Assembly: GCA_011033025.1 (NCBI GenBank)
Contig: WFMF01000434.1
Span: 89,634 to 153,633, forward strand
Source of the DNA: Beroe forskalii
Lineage: Eukaryota > Ctenophora > Nuda > Beroida > Beroidae
Direction of reading: 5' to 3'
DNA length: 64,000 nucleotides
A program made the translations under genes and the position numbers. Below the pieces are notes generated by a model. It made no database searches. It saw nothing but the letters and a program-made list of their open reading frames with translations, and was not told the DNA's origin. This document shows, in pieces, positions 11,567 to 24,659 of the stretch; the first letter of the stretch is position 1; each line of letters opens with the position of its first letter.

Positions 11567-14500
11567 GTAAGAAACCGCCCAGATTTCAGGAATACGAAAC
11601 TTGATTTTGCATTCATTGCTATGTTGAAGTTTGAAATTTAAGAGTGACTTTTGATAAAGTTCAATAATACCTTCCCCTATAAATTATTTGCATTTCCCCT
11701 CACAAATTCTGATCAATCCTTATTCTCCACTTATATTGATAAGAAAAATTCTCTTGAAACGTGCATCCTCTGTCCCATGCCTGCGATAATCCCAAAATAA
11801 AGATACGCGTTAAATTAAACCAAATTGACGGTATTTGCCAGCACGTTTCATCGTGCGCTATTTAATCGAGTAATTTCACCGCGCGTATAGCGACAAAAGT
11901 AATGATTTCACCTGCACGTACCGCTTTCCCGGCTCTCTCCTTGCCGGAATGCTGGCCTCTGCACCTGATAAATTAGTGCAATTGCCGTTAATTGGCGTCA
12001 GCAATACGTCTGCTTGTCAAGCCTACCGAGTCTTATCAACAATTCTCAAGACAATTGTCCAAGTTATGAGTTGACGGATTTAATAATATTATATATGATC
12101 TGGATCGTGTTTAAAACACGCCTACCTCTGTTTAGTATACGTGCTCCACTTGGGGTCGCGTTCTAAAATAGGCTAATCAAAGTCATCAACTCACCATCTT
12201 AAACCATGATAATGACGTAATATCTCGTCGCTTATCATTCACCAGCGGTCAGCGTTATATTCCGCTACTTCTATTCTCGTGAGGAAACTACCTCTCTCCG
12301 GACTCACTGTTTTAGTTGAATTCCTTTGACTGCAAACGAATATTATATTTATGTACCTGGAGTGAGTGTCTCGTTCACGTGACCATGTGGTTCAACACGT
12401 GACACCAAGCTATATCGCAGCACACTCCGTAACCGTACTGTACTCCTGCTGTATCCACCAATAGCACGTCACGACATTAATATATCGTCTACATTCGAAG
12501 TTTGTAAACACACTCACACGACATCCTCTTCTTCTACGAATTGACGATGATGATGATAATAGCACCAGCGGAAAATACCACATATATAATATACTATATA
12601 GCAAGTCTGCAGCACTCTGTGTTAAAAGTATATTATAGATGAGATAGTTTGTGTAAAAAGTGCGAGTTGATTGGCTGATCAGAGTAAACATCATGCAGGA
12701 GCTCTAGATTTCATGAGCTAGATTCTCTCTCGTTCTCTCCTCTCTCTCCTGAGAGTAGAGTGTGCTGGCATTGTGCGATGAGTCTTTACAAATAGTACGG
12801 TAATTTATATAGATCTTATATATATTGGATGGCAATCCTATACGTGTTTTAACTGTTTCTATACGTGCAATGTTATATATAATAAGCTCTATGCTGGTGT
12901 TTATCAGCTCCATGCGAAATATCGTCGTGTAAAAGAACTAAACAATCATTGACAAGTAGAACTAAAATCATTCCTCCGTTATTTCGTGTTAAAAAGCACT
13001 TATATTTTATTATATTCGATACAGTATTATATATGTGTGATGAATCTAATTTCAATTTAAGATCGAGTGCGTCTTTTCATCTTCATTAATTGATACAAGA
13101 CACACATTGCAGCTAGCTAGCTGGAATGATTTACAAACTATGCTAGATTGTCAGACTCTACCTGTAATCATGATCATTACAAACTCATGGTTCACTTTAC
13201 ATTGTCTCCAATATACTGCTAAAATATATCACACAATTGTAACGCTTTATGCCAGAGTAAGCTTCATTTCCATCTCGCAACAGATCCTTGCACCTTGTAA
13301 ATAATGCATCTATCGATACCTATATAACTCCCAATTCCACGAGCCATTGGACTTTGGAACACAGTACCACACGACCATATCACTATGTATAACAATATGT
13401 TAATACTATCACTACCACTCTATATCACGTATTAACCCAACCCTTCTGGTATGTTATTGTACAAACACTCCACATATTGGAGTGACGTTCTGTAAACACC
13501 GTGTCTATATGTTTACCAACTTCCAACGTACTGTATATTCATATGATAATAATTGGAGGGGGACCGCACCTAGCACAGGCCAATCTCTCCTCCTATCACA
13601 ATATGTATAAATATACCTTGTTAAACAGATGAGAGAGTGTCTAGCTCTATATATATATAATGTTAAACTGTTGGTGGGGTAGGGGTTGTAACACATCTAT
13701 AATATAAATAAGCTGTCTATGCATAGCACACATGACACCTGTTTAAATCAGGGGTGACCCTGTGTGTCCCTGTCTGCACATGTAATTGCCCTGCACTGCA
13801 ACTTGTAGCCCCTTCCACCATACATCATAGAGAAGGTATAATTATATACATGCCTGTATGATATTCATATGACACCAGCAGCAACCAGCTATAACTGTTG
13901 ATGTCAGAGACAATGCAACAACAGCAGCAGGGTGTGGGGAGTGTTAATAAAGTGTGTACCGACAGAAACATGGCGGTCATCAGGCCGCATGGAACCGCGA
14001 GTTTTTCTATCGATATATGGAGAGAGAGGGGGGCAAATGATCTGTTGCCATCAAGCGCAACCAAGCGTCTTTGTTTTCAGTACTTATGCAATGAGCAATT
14101 ACTTAAACGGCATTTTAGCATTTTTAGCATGACTCCAATAGGTACGTATTGTCAAGTTTAATCAATTATAGCGGATTATAATTAGGTTTCAAGCACGGCT
14201 GATTTCTTTTATTTAAAGATAATGAGAGACTGGCTAGATTATCATTGAGAATAAGCCTGTGTGAAAATTTGCTATGGTTCCTGCCAATTTCTATTGTAAG
14301 AGGCAATATTAAGTTTCAAATAATTCTGTTTTGCAGAACGGGCTTCGCGTAACGCGCACCGACGTTAACCTACAAAATGCGTGCACGCGATGTCTAAATC
14401 GCGCGTTTTAGATTTGTTAAGAATTTCCACATGTTCCGTCGCGCGCGATATATGATATCCACATGATTCTCATAATTGAACAGTGACCCAGATCAGTGCA

Positions 14501-17040
14501 GAATATGTCGAATCCTCACTGGCTGCTATAATGAAGTCCCGTCAATTTGACTAATATCCGGCCGGGTGGGGATTAGAGTCAGCATTATCTTCCGAATTTA
14601 CCAGGGCATGTCAAGGCAGTTACTTCAGTAATTTTGGTTCACAGTCATTGATCTAAGTTTGATTGTTGCCTTGTACAGTAAACGTTGTGACTTACTGCCG
14701 TGCAAACCTCATAAGCGCTAACTACACTACGCTAATGTAAATAATATCTACAGAACATGTCATCCGAATGGGAATGAAAATTCTTAATTTATCAACGTAA
14801 TTACAACATAATCCTGGATATTTCCCGACGGCACCGGTTTCGATAGCATGTAAATTACTGATTGTTTCGGTGTATTATAATATGCTCATATTAAGTTATT
14901 ATGGGTTTGATCCAATGATTAGCGGTTGCCGCAGAAGTCAATCAATGAATAGTACGAGGACACGCCCTTTTGTAATTGCAGGGAGATGGACTTGAAACAT
15001 TTCCTAAGTCATCTCTAAATCTATACATCTGTTTGATTCCACAATGAAAAACACTGGTCCTTCAATTTCCTCCCAAATTTCCACCCTAAAATATCCTACC
15101 CCATTCACTTCCCCAGTACCCTAGCTCTCATCCCCTGCTCCTCACTCTCCCTTTCAACATTCCTAACCTCTGCTCCCTCCCTCTCAGTTTTCTAACCCCT
15201 TCTCCCCCTCAGGTCCACACGACTCTGATGAACGAGAACGAGAAGAAATACCCGACCTGGCTGGAGTCCTTCAGGCAGGAAATGTTGACTTGTGTCACCT
15301 CGCTGGAGACCCCCCAACTCCACCTACCTCCCATGAGCGCTCTCAACACTCCTTCAGCCATCAGCAGCGCTGCAGCTGCAGCCATCACTTCAGAACAGGA
15401 AAGAGGTACGTTTTTTGTTCGATGAAAAAAACGCGTTAAATACGACAGAAATTCTATGAAAATTTAACTGCGCGCAAGTCTGTAAAATGTGCGTCTTCAT
15501 CAATCCCTTCTTATGTTCGATGTTCATAGATCGATGCAAGAGCACACATATGGGTTACCCTAATAATAACCCAGCTGTTTTGTGACATTTTCCAAGAATT
15601 TGGGAATATATAATCAACGAAGACATGTTTTTCGTTGCTTTAGGATTTTTTTAACGTCTACATAACTCTGATGATGCATTTTTTCCTTCCTTCAATCAGC
15701 TTTATAGTCCTCCTTTCAGAAACCTCAAATGAAGCTTTGGAATCTCCTCGAAAGCTAAGAAAACTCGACGGACCTTCCCCAATCAAATGTGAGTAAAACA
15801 CCTTCCATTATGGAAGGGATAAAAACTGTACTTTTTATTGGTGCTATTGGTCGTTATGTTATAACTGATTCATGTTAAAATATTTATGTTAATATGAATA
15901 TTCATTATTCAAGCCATCCTGTTGAAATATTCGGCATAAAAACCTGTTGCAGGCTTTTAAAAATATTTGTTATTTTATATTCGTTTTACATTTTACACAA
16001 TGACCTCCTCCTCGATTAACAACACCCCATCATCAGTTGACGAGAAGAGGACTGAGGAACTACAGGCGATGAAGTTGAAAGCCATGATAGACAACGACCC
16101 CCTGTCCCGAGCCATCCTGCCCACCTTCTGTACCCCCTCCTCCATGCCCTTCTACGGGCTGGGGTCTGCTGCTGCGGCCTACTCTGCCGCCACTCTGTCT
16201 GGCAGGACCCCCTCCTCCGAGCAGTTCACTTCCCTCCACGACCCGCTCTCCCGGCACCCGGTCTCCACCCCCTTCCCGTCCCTCTCCGCGGGGGCGCTGC
16301 CCCTCTCCTTCCCCGGGGCCACCAACCCCTGCTTCAGACACCCCAAACCCATCAAGGTGGAGCCCCACAACCGGAGACAGTCCGCGGAGGAGGCCCAGAA
16401 AGGGGAGCAGGAGAGACAGGAGCAAGAGAGACAGGAGCAAGAGAGACAGGAGCAAGAGAGACAGGAACAAGAGAGACAGGAACAGGAGAGACAAGAGGGT
16501 CTCAAGCAGCAGGAGGCATTGAGACAAGACACTCTGAGACAGGAGACGATAAGACAGGAGAAGGAGGTGAGACGTCAAGAGGAAGAGGCACGGATACAAG
16601 AAGAGGACAAGAGACAGGAGGCGTGTGAGGCATTGCAAGCCCTGAAAAGTGAAGCAGTGGTGGACCAGCAGTCGGAGACATCCTCCGAGACCCCAGCTAA
16701 GACAGCAGCTGAACCCATGGATACGACTAGTGAGGAAGCTCCTGCTAAGGAGCATGAAGATAAGGAGAAGGAGGAGACTTCCCCGGATGAGGAGACAAGT
16801 GTGAAGGTGGAGGAGTCCTCTGCAGAGAAGGAGGATGAGAGCATGGGAGAGGAGGAAGAGGAGAGTATCAAGAGGGGCATCACCTACCAGTGCTGTCTCT
16901 GTGAGTTCAACTCCCCCGTTCTCAGCAACCTGACCTCCCATCTGGAGGCCGGACACTCTCTCCACAACTACGTGCTGATCAAGTCACTCCTGGCCTGTCT
17001 CGGAGACATCGGACCTAAGGAGGAGATTGCTACCAGATGA
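11483..17040 (+). CDS. Two-finger C2H2 zinc-finger protein, four coding exons (11483-11566, 15213-15405, 15720-15788, 16037-17040)
   Basis: Probable nuclear regulator. The exons join in phase to 449 residues. A C2H2 finger lies at residues 10-30 (Cys10, Cys13, His26, His30) and is split by intron 1. An Ala run follows at about 75-90, and a basic patch (RKLRKLD) at about 103-109 may be a nuclear signal. Next is a Ser/Pro-rich region, a Gln/Glu/Arg-rich probable coiled coil at about 233-314 with five-residue repeats, and an acidic region at about 338-393. A second finger is at 401-422 (Cys401, Cys404, His417, His422). Two sumoylation-type motifs are visible (IKVE, VKVE). The ATG at 11483 (CACATGG) is the first in the exon, but an upstream coding exon cannot be excluded. 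Two isolated fingers at opposite ends is an unusual plan, and I do not recognise an orthologue. DNA binding is inferred from the fingers only. Confidence 0.8.
11567..15212 (+). other. Intron 1 of the C2H2 gene
   Basis: 3.6-kb GT-AG intron, phase 0, interrupting the finger between its two histidines. The acceptor has a long C/T tract (15170-15212). It contains AT-rich sequence and simple repeats (for example GATGATGATGAT near 12546) but no further exon that I can support. Confidence 0.75.
15213..15405 (+). CDS. C2H2 gene, coding exon 2
   Basis: Acceptor CCCCTCAG and donor AGAG|GTACGT, ending in phase 1. The exon completes finger 1 (VHT), then carries a WLESF segment, a Pro/Leu-rich segment and an alanine run. 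Confidence 0.85.
15720..15788 (+). CDS. C2H2 gene, coding exon 3 (69 nt)
   Basis: Acceptor CCTTTCAG and donor AAAT|GTGAGT, phase 1 at both ends. It is too short to stand out as an ORF. It encodes a Ser/Pro and basic stretch (ESPRKLRKLDGPSPIK). The in-frame length means that skipping it would keep the reading frame. Confidence 0.8.
16037..17040 (+). CDS. C2H2 gene, last coding exon
   Basis: The acceptor CATCATCAG ends at 16036; frame and phase fit exon 3. The stop TGA is at 17038-17040. The exon encodes the Ser/Pro region, the Gln/Glu/Arg coil built from a 15-bp repeat (about 16400-16495), the acidic region and finger 2. The exon is GC-rich against AT-rich surroundings. The ATG at 16000 lies upstream of the predicted acceptor and could serve an alternative transcript. 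Confidence 0.85.
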
Positions 17041-17520
17041 AGGAGAAGTCAAGAGGTTCTCTCCAACCAAAGATCAAAGGAAAGTAGACATTTGCTAATC
17101 GACGAAGTCTGAAAATCGTGCGAGATAAGTGATACAAATGCTGAAATCAAGGACTTAAAAACTTTGTTTTCATATTATATTGTCATTCGTCATATATAAG
17201 CTTAAATAATTTAAGCTTTTATAACCTTAGCTTAGATAACTTGAGCTTTGATAAATTTATCTAAATATATAGACTCAATACTTTTTGAGATTGTGATGTT
17301 GTTTTTGTTTTTTGCTTGAATTTGTTTTGTTTTTTAATCGTTTGGATAAAAGTTACTGTTCGTTGATAGTCCATAGCATTATGGAGAACGTTATTCAGTT
17401 GGCTGCTAGTTTTGAAATGTTGTTCGAAGGACTCAATTTCAGCACCTACATATGCATTCAAAATTTGATAATATGTTCATGTTTCAAGTGGTTGGCACTC
17501 TTTTATTAAAATCACCATTT
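17041..17520 (+). other. Probable 3' UTR of the C2H2 gene
   Basis: T-rich sequence after the stop, with a variant polyadenylation hexamer ATTAAA at 17505-17510. I find no canonical AATAAA closer to the stop. Confidence 0.4.
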
Positions 17521-19510
17521 TTCGTTGATAAATAGCCCAATTTTCATGATATTTCCTTGGGAAGTGTCCTAGAAATATTTATATTGGTCAAATGGATAGA
17601 GTTATATGGTTAACATAGTTTTATACTTACCTGGCAGGGCCCAGGGTAATATTTAAAGCTTTAAGGTTTTAGTTTAAAATAAGTACAGCTATAATTATAC
17701 CCATGGCTAAATACAAAGTTTATTTGAATTTATTGATCATTGCTATATTTCATAGCGCTTTTTTCCGGAGTTAACATATTTATTTGTAGGTAAGAGGCTA
17801 TTTTTATGGGCTATATATGTTACATTATTTAACATTTTATTGATAAAAGGTTTACACAAGACGTTAGTCGTTAAATGATATATTAGTCCGCTCCGTAGGA
17901 TAAGGACATGACACATGATAAGAAAAGCTGGGAATCGATAGTGGCACTGTTTCGTGTACAATATCTAATTTACAATATCTAGTGTTTTCATTTCACCTCA
18001 ATTTACCAGTGCCACTATCTCTGTACCCGCAGATTAGAGTTATTGACTCTTGGAATATGTAGAAAACTGTAAGGATTTTGGGATGGGTTGATAAGTTGGG
18101 AGGTACATTTTAACCTGGTAATATATTAATATTAACTTGTCATATATATGTAAAGATATAACATTCACCTATTCAAATACATACACTGAATTTATACGTG
18201 CTTTAAACGAGCTGATCTCTGCTTTTTGCCCTGATTTATACACGAGTTCGACATGATATGATCGTCACAGATCATGTTATTTTGATGGATATCTGGTACC
18301 AGATCAGTTATATCGTAGCTGACTAGCTGAGATCCACCGTAATATTATCATGACCATATTGAGTAGCAAGTGTATTTTGGACATTATCGTAGGCCATGTT
18401 TCATTCAGGTAGTCCAATACGTAGTCAATGATTAGCGTGACACAATGAGCAGAGTGTATTTTTATCTAAAATATCTGAAAAACACGGCTTTCGCAACACG
18501 CAACAGAGATAAGACCATTTTTTTAGAAATTTTACTTTCGAATCTTATGATTATCATTATGATAATCTCAACTTGTTTTTCAGTTGATGAGAGATTCATT
18601 CTGATCATCTTATTCTTATAGCATTACCATGATTAACAAACTGAAAAAGTCTTATCTCTGTGTGATGCCTGGCTCCCAGATTGATATAGAATATTTGTTG
18701 TATTCAGACTAACTTGCGCAGCGTTTTACCCGTGTATTTAGTGGAGAAGTCACTGTGTGGTTAGACTAGTCATTGAGATCATGTGACTATCCTCCTCCTC
18801 TCTCCTCTGTCTAGTCAAAACACTGTCTAGTCGAGGCACTGTCTAGTGTGGTACACCAGGCGGCTTCATCAAAAGTTCTGCTTTTACCTCCGAGCGAGGT
18901 TTTACTTTTAGATCCTAACTGCTAACTTATAACTATATTCCCTGGTGTCTTGACTTTTGGTACCTTGCACTTTTTGATGAAATTTTCAGACACAACCACC
19001 ATTGCTTAGTACAATGTCTCTTCTCCTCGGTATGAAGCTGAGTAAATGTGAATATATCCAAACAAGGACAAGGACAAAACTAAATGATTTGGTATGCGAG
19101 GTAAAGAAAACCATGTGTTGTGTTAGCACTTAATTTGCATCACTATCATCATACGCGTTGTCTTAGTAAACAGAAAAAAGCAGAGCTTTCCGATGAAATT
19201 CTCGTCAATCACATTCCACACAACGAGGGGGAGTAGGAGATGAGGAAGTCACTTTTTTTGTCGATTTGATGGAACCACAATACATTAACAATGTTATTTC
19301 AAGACATAACCAGTTATGTTAGCTTCTCTCCATGATCAATAGTAGCTTCAAGACAAGATTTAAATTTTATTGGCTATTCAATAGTTTTACAATTGAACAT
19401 GCTAATGAAGTGATGTAGATGTTGCGAGTTCTGGAAAGTCATCTGAAATTTCCACACGACCACCATTAATGTGCATGGCAGCGCTTGACTAGGAAATTTC
19501 AGAATGATTC
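17521..19510. other. Noncoding AT-rich stretch
   Basis: No coding exon is seen. It contains a weak TIR pair, ACAGAGATAAGAC at 18503-18515 and its complement at 18649-18661, which could be a small degenerate MITE. Confidence 0.45.
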
Positions 19511-19512
19511 TA

Positions 19513-20001
19513 CCTTAGGAGGTCTATTTATATGGGTTGAAATTGCGGTGTTTGAAATTTTGGTAGGTTGAAAATATGGGGATTTTTTTCAAAAATCCCC
19601 AAATTTCACCCACCAAATAAAATTGGGTGATTTTTCTAACTTTTTGCTGACAAATGAAAGATTTTTGCGGAAAACAATGGAAAAATAGATTAATTCTAAT
19701 ATTACAAATCGAATTCTTGATCGTCTTCCTGAGCCTCTGCTTCATTAATTACTGTTCTAAATTTTTGAATTTCAATTGTTTCAACCATTTGACTTTGACT
19801 AAATTATCTGTAACTATCTGAAAACTCATCTCTGAAACGAAATTGTACTGTTTTAGTACAGATAGTTCAAGAAATTTCGAAAGCGGGTTGAATTAAATCG
19901 GGGAGTAAAATTGTGGCGGGCAAAATTTTGGTAGGTTGAAAATATGGGGATTTTTTCGAAAAATCCCCAAATTACACCCTTTATAAATAGACCTCCTAAG
20001 G
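19513..20001. mobile_element. MITE with TA target duplication, 489 bp
   Basis: Ends CCTTAGGAGGTCTATTTATA and the exact inverse TATAAATAGACCTCCTAAGG, with TA on each side (19511-19512 and 20002-20003). Inside each end lies a copy of a hairpin, GGGGATTTTT...AAAAATCCCC (near 19578 and 19948). No ORF of transposase type is seen. The TA duplication fits a Tc1/mariner or PIF-like mover. Confidence 0.75.
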
Positions 20002-20003
20002 TA

Positions 20004-21170
20004 ATTGGTTGAACTGTTATGATAAAAAGCAAAAGTTTTTGAAGTTTTGACTGCCAATTACCAATGATATATTGTCTTGAAGCAACTAAATTTTCACTTA
20101 GAAATTTAACATTCAGCTGGGTGCCTGTGAAGTGTGTACCCGCTCTTATTCTTGACTACTGAAGTAGTGATAACATCTTATTTGCTGATAATATTTGCTC
20201 AAATGAGACAAGTTTAGTGTTACGAGAAGCATAGTCTGATAACCATAAGATAAGCAGATGTTAAATCCACTGTAGGTTACATTTAGAAATTTATCTGAAA
20301 ACTAATACTATTACTGTTCACTTAATATTGGCATTCTAGATGTTTACTTTTTCTCTCGATGTGCTGCATGAATAAATGCGCTGAAAACAGTGTCTTAAAA
20401 CCGTAATATTGTAAATTATACGTATAAAATATGAGTGGTATTTTTCTACGAGCTTTTATACCGCCCCCGGCCTGATACTGGGGCCTCTAACTCTATTATT
20501 GTATATATTGTAAAATAATAAGGAGTTGTTTTGGTCCATATTTTTCGATTTCGTGAAAGCTCTATCAATTGTTATTTGCCAATTTCGGGCAAAATTTCCT
20601 CTGCATTTTGAGCAATACTCGCAAACCACATTATAGACTTACCAGCATCCCAGATTTAGGCAAGGTTTGAAATTGAATCTTGGGAGAGATATGTGTGTCA
20701 AAAACCAGCATCTCCCTCCCCAGTATTCTCAAATGAAATAACTTAAATTCAAATATAAACAGTTTGAGTTATTAATGATAATATTAATAACCGTTGGCGC
20801 GATACTTGATCAAGTTTTGACATTGAAGATGTAATTGCGAGGAAATTTTGCTTCTGTGGTACATGTGTGGAAACTTTAAAAGTTAAACAAATAGTGGTGT
20901 GATTGCTGGAGTTACTTATGTTTATTGTTGATTAATAATTATACTAAGAGTTACTCAAAACCGTTGTTTCATTTTTACACTGTATGAGTTTGAATTTGAT
21001 TGGCTGACCTAGGCCTTAGAAATAGAACAAAGAAAAAATAAATCCATTTTATAGCAATATTTAAAATTAAATGAAAATTAAATTTCTTGACAAAATTATA
21101 AAGAATCAAAACAATTTCTGTATGCAAGTACAAGTGACTGACACTTTGATTTTAAATTTAAGATATAATA
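20004..21170. other. Noncoding AT-rich stretch
   Basis: I see nothing beyond AT-rich sequence and one TATA-rich tract near 20500. Confidence 0.45.
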
Positions 21171-22135
21171 TTTCAGTGCATATTTCTAATTTGCTAAACA
21201 CGTATATCCCTGTGTGGCTCGCGCGGCGCGTACACACACCTATGCGGGCTTAGGAAATTTCTAATGAGCACTAGCGATAGAAATTCTAGTTCTACCGCGT
21301 GGTGTCCCGAATCTTTCATGCGCGGCGTGCCGGTGTATCTGTGCACAACATATTTCGGGCCGAAAGTGCTGTGTGCAAATTTTGACCATTCTACTCATAA
21401 AACCATTATTGATACCAAAATTTGCATGGATGCAGTTTATGGCATAAGACAGCGTCTGTGAAAATTTAAAGCATTTTCATCCAGTAGGGGGTCATTGGTA
21501 TACTTTCATACGACCTGACGGAGATATAACGGAATTAAGTCAGTCTCCCATGTAAACGGGAGCCTTCATTATCTATGACAATGACGTCACTCAGAAATAT
21601 ATAATTAAGCGCATCTAGCGCTTTAAGCATTAAGGTTAGGGTTCTGTGAGGTCAGATTTGTTAGGTTTAGGGTAAGGATTAAGGTTAGGGTTTTGGTTAG
21701 GCTATGGTTAGGTTTAGGATACAGAAAAATTGACCTTTAGATCTGTGACAGTCAGTTTCGGTCCGCCATTGGTACTTTTGTAGATGGAAATTTTTCAAAT
21801 TTTCACAGACACTGTCTCATGCCATTGCCATAAACTAAACTAAAACCATGAAAATTTTGGCGTCGTTTGGACACTCACAAATGGTTTTATGAGTTTGAGT
21901 CAGAGTGAAATGGTCAAAATTTGCACGCTGCACTTTCGGTCCGAAACGTATCTATGTTAATGTTATGCACAATATTACTTACAGTATTAATGACAATACT
22001 ATAATAAGACGCGCACATGTGCTTTATTTTATATTTTTGAATGGAAACTACCTTTGGGCGCTATCACGCGCCTTACTTATACTAATACGTATATCTCTGT
22101 GTGCACCTACGTAATCCTATACGGCTTAGGAACCA
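21171..22135. repeat. Dispersed repeat with internal inverted arms and a telomere-like core
   Basis: Arms near 21355-21475 (TTTCGGGCCGAAAGTG, ATGGCATAAGACAG) and 21795-21960 (CACAGACACTGTCTCATGCC, CGGTCCGAAA) are inverted to each other. The core at 21630-21720 has several GGTTAGGGTT runs. Part of it (21545-21760) is closely similar to 60195-60410. The two outer edges carry similar CGTATATC...CTGTGTG segments in direct orientation. No gene is seen. Confidence 0.65.
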
Positions 22136-22338
22136 CGTGCCACGAAGGCGCAGAAACTTTTTGAAAAAACACATTTGCGAGCAGCAAAAAGCGCAGTACG
22201 CGCACGGCGTAAACCAATAGTCATACACCGCGCACGAAAGAGTCGGGAAACGTATCAACTTAAACATGTTCCAATACTTCAAGGCACCATGACCGTACTA
22301 TTCAATTTCATTAGACACTACACTTATATGTGCAGCTG

Positions 22339-22525
22339 CAGGGGCGTAGCCAGATTTCTGAAAAAAGGTGGCGAGTTACATTCAAAACCTGTTAAATTTT
22401 TTACTTTTGCTTTCATTTTGTTGGCTCAAAGCTCTTATTTTATCAAAATGAACAAAATTTTCATATCATCTGCCCAAAAAAGGGGAGGCAGCCGGCTGTG
22501 TCACCTCCCCCTCGCTACGCCCCTG
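22339..22525. mobile_element. Short MITE with CAGGGGCGTAGC ends, 187 bp
   Basis: Left end CAGGGGCGTAGC and right end GCTACGCCCCTG are exact inverses, a style common in hAT-type MITEs. TATGTG lies right outside the right end and six bases outside the left end, so the target duplication is not clean. The interior is AT-rich with a poly-A tract before GGGGAGG. Confidence 0.65.
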
Positions 22526-24573
22526 TATGTGATCGCTCAAAAATTCAAGATTTCCACTAATCTCTAGCCTGTAATAATGTGAGTACAGCTGAAGTGGCTT
22601 TAAGCATTGACAACAAGTAACAAAATTGAAAAAAAATGTCCCACAAACCGATCGCATAATACCTTAGGTTACATATTTTAAGGTACGAATAATGCACTTC
22701 TTATTTTCCGTCGAATAAAACTTTGGCAAAATTACGGCGAAATCTTTCAAATTTACCACATCAAATCAATAATACCTTTTTGGAAACTAAACCACTGACT
22801 CACTGGGTACAAAATTTGTAGTCATGAATCTCAACAGCATGTTATACAAAAAGTGCAGAACCTACAACTCACATCCATTAGCATTTTGTCACAATAGAGC
22901 AATACCTAAGCTATTCAGGGGCATTAACTGACGGGCCATTCGTTCATATTAAATTGAAAGAACTGTGGCTCACATTTCACAAGTGGACGTAGTTTTGGCT
23001 GAACCTTGAAATGGCGGATGTTTTCGAAATCTGCCAGATTTTGTACTCCGTGTGTAAGTTAAGGTGTGTGACCGATCGTTAGTGGTATGAATAACAAGAG
23101 CATTTTAATCGCATGAAAACCACTTCTTCTCATATCAAACATTATAGTAGGCACGTTTCATCGGCAATTGGTTCACTGCTCATTTTGCAATAAAATCTGA
23201 CCCGATTTATTGCAAATTTTATTAAAATTTAACCTATCCTTAACAATCCTACGATAAATTTGATTAAATACTGAAATAAATTATCAAGTTAACATGCAAT
23301 AGCCCAGTGACAGAACACAGTCAGCAACTCGCCGATCCCAAATTTCAGGAGTACCAAATCACGTCTTCCATTGGCGGCATATTTTTTTCAATTTTCCCGA
23401 AATTTTACCTTATATCAATTTTGTATCGACTCACAGTATGGCATGAACCTACTTAGGTAGTGTGTTTTGATCATTGTTTTGTTTATGGTGATTACACGTT
23501 GCGGTGTATGGTTCACATGCCATGACATCAAAATTAAAAAGCCAAGGTATTTTCAGTGACAGCCTTGCTGAAAATAATGGAGCAAGCATTTGCTTCTTAA
23601 ATACGGCATCACGCGTCGCAACAAGATGATAATTTTAAATGTACTTTTAAACATTTTCCTTGTGTTTGAATAATGTGTGTAATTAAGCAAAGATTTATAA
23701 ACAAATGAAATCAAAATACCGTTCAAATGTCATGGTCAATCGAAAAGTTTCAGCCATCAGGTAATGTCTTCAAACTCAGATCAGTGTTTTCACTTTCAAA
23801 ATTGGATTCACGCTCACACATTTTGCAATAAAATTTTCATATCACCTCCGCGCCGAGAATTTGATATGCGAGTGCAAATTTTTCATTTCAAAATTTCAAT
23901 CACGTCTGCACGCTCAGATCAGCATTTGCCACGCTCAGCGCGGAGACGTGAAAATCACGTACGATGATCTGAGTGCAGACGTGATCTGAAATCACGTCCT
24001 CACCTAGTCTAATAACGATTTCACTGTTTGAGCAATGACGACATTTTCAGACCCAACATCGATTCCAAATAAAGTAAAAATTGTGTAATATAACGAAATT
24101 TGGTGAAATTGCCAATAATTGAACTTTTGCGTCCAAAGCTTTAGTGATTATAATCAATTTTGATTAATTTCACCTTTCATCTTTCCCCAAAATCACGTCT
24201 GGAGAAGCCGACTTGTCGCCACGCTGAGCGTGGCAGATCAGCAGTGTTCTGCCACAGGGTGCAATAGATATTAATTAAGTAAATAAAGTAAATAAAGATA
24301 ACAATCAAAAAGGGTTCTCATACATATACATATCCCCGCAGCCTCTAGGGCTGAATTTCATATCGCACGTGCATGCGCGTGCGATATGAAAATATATCCC
24401 TCGATGGTGATAATATTATCGCACCTATTTTAAAGGGGATTAATCGGTAATCCGGGAAACTAAGAAATGATTAATAAAAATCACGACCTCTTCCTTTCCT
24501 ATAATATGTTCCATATCCAACTCTACCTGTATACTTCTCCTTCATCAAATTTAAAATTGTAATAATCTAAATC
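22526..24573. other. Noncoding stretch with palindromes
   Basis: No coding exon is seen. There is a strong hairpin at 24356-24391 (TTTCATATCGCACG with its inverse) and several partly inverted CACGTC/GACGTG-containing segments at 23800-24240. Confidence 0.5.
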
Positions 24574-24579
24574 TTTATT
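24574..24579 (-). terminator. Polyadenylation signal AATAAA of the SAM gene
   Basis: A canonical hexamer on the minus strand, about 80 bases after the stop codon at 24660. Confidence 0.6.
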
Positions 24580-24659
24580 CTAACACTCCCGTTTCCTAGA
24601 CCTTGAGAATAACTCAGGCCATCCCTTGATCAACAAATCCCTAAATTGTCCCTATAATA

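Noticed and set aside
12410..14161. Several 60-94 codon frames in intron 1 of the C2H2 gene
   Set aside because: No domain character or convincing paired splice sites; AT-rich composition as in the rest of the intron.
16060..16965. 301-codon Leu/Arg-rich frame opposite the last C2H2 exon
   Set aside because: Shadow of the real coding strand; the plus frame has the finger, correct phase and splice sites.
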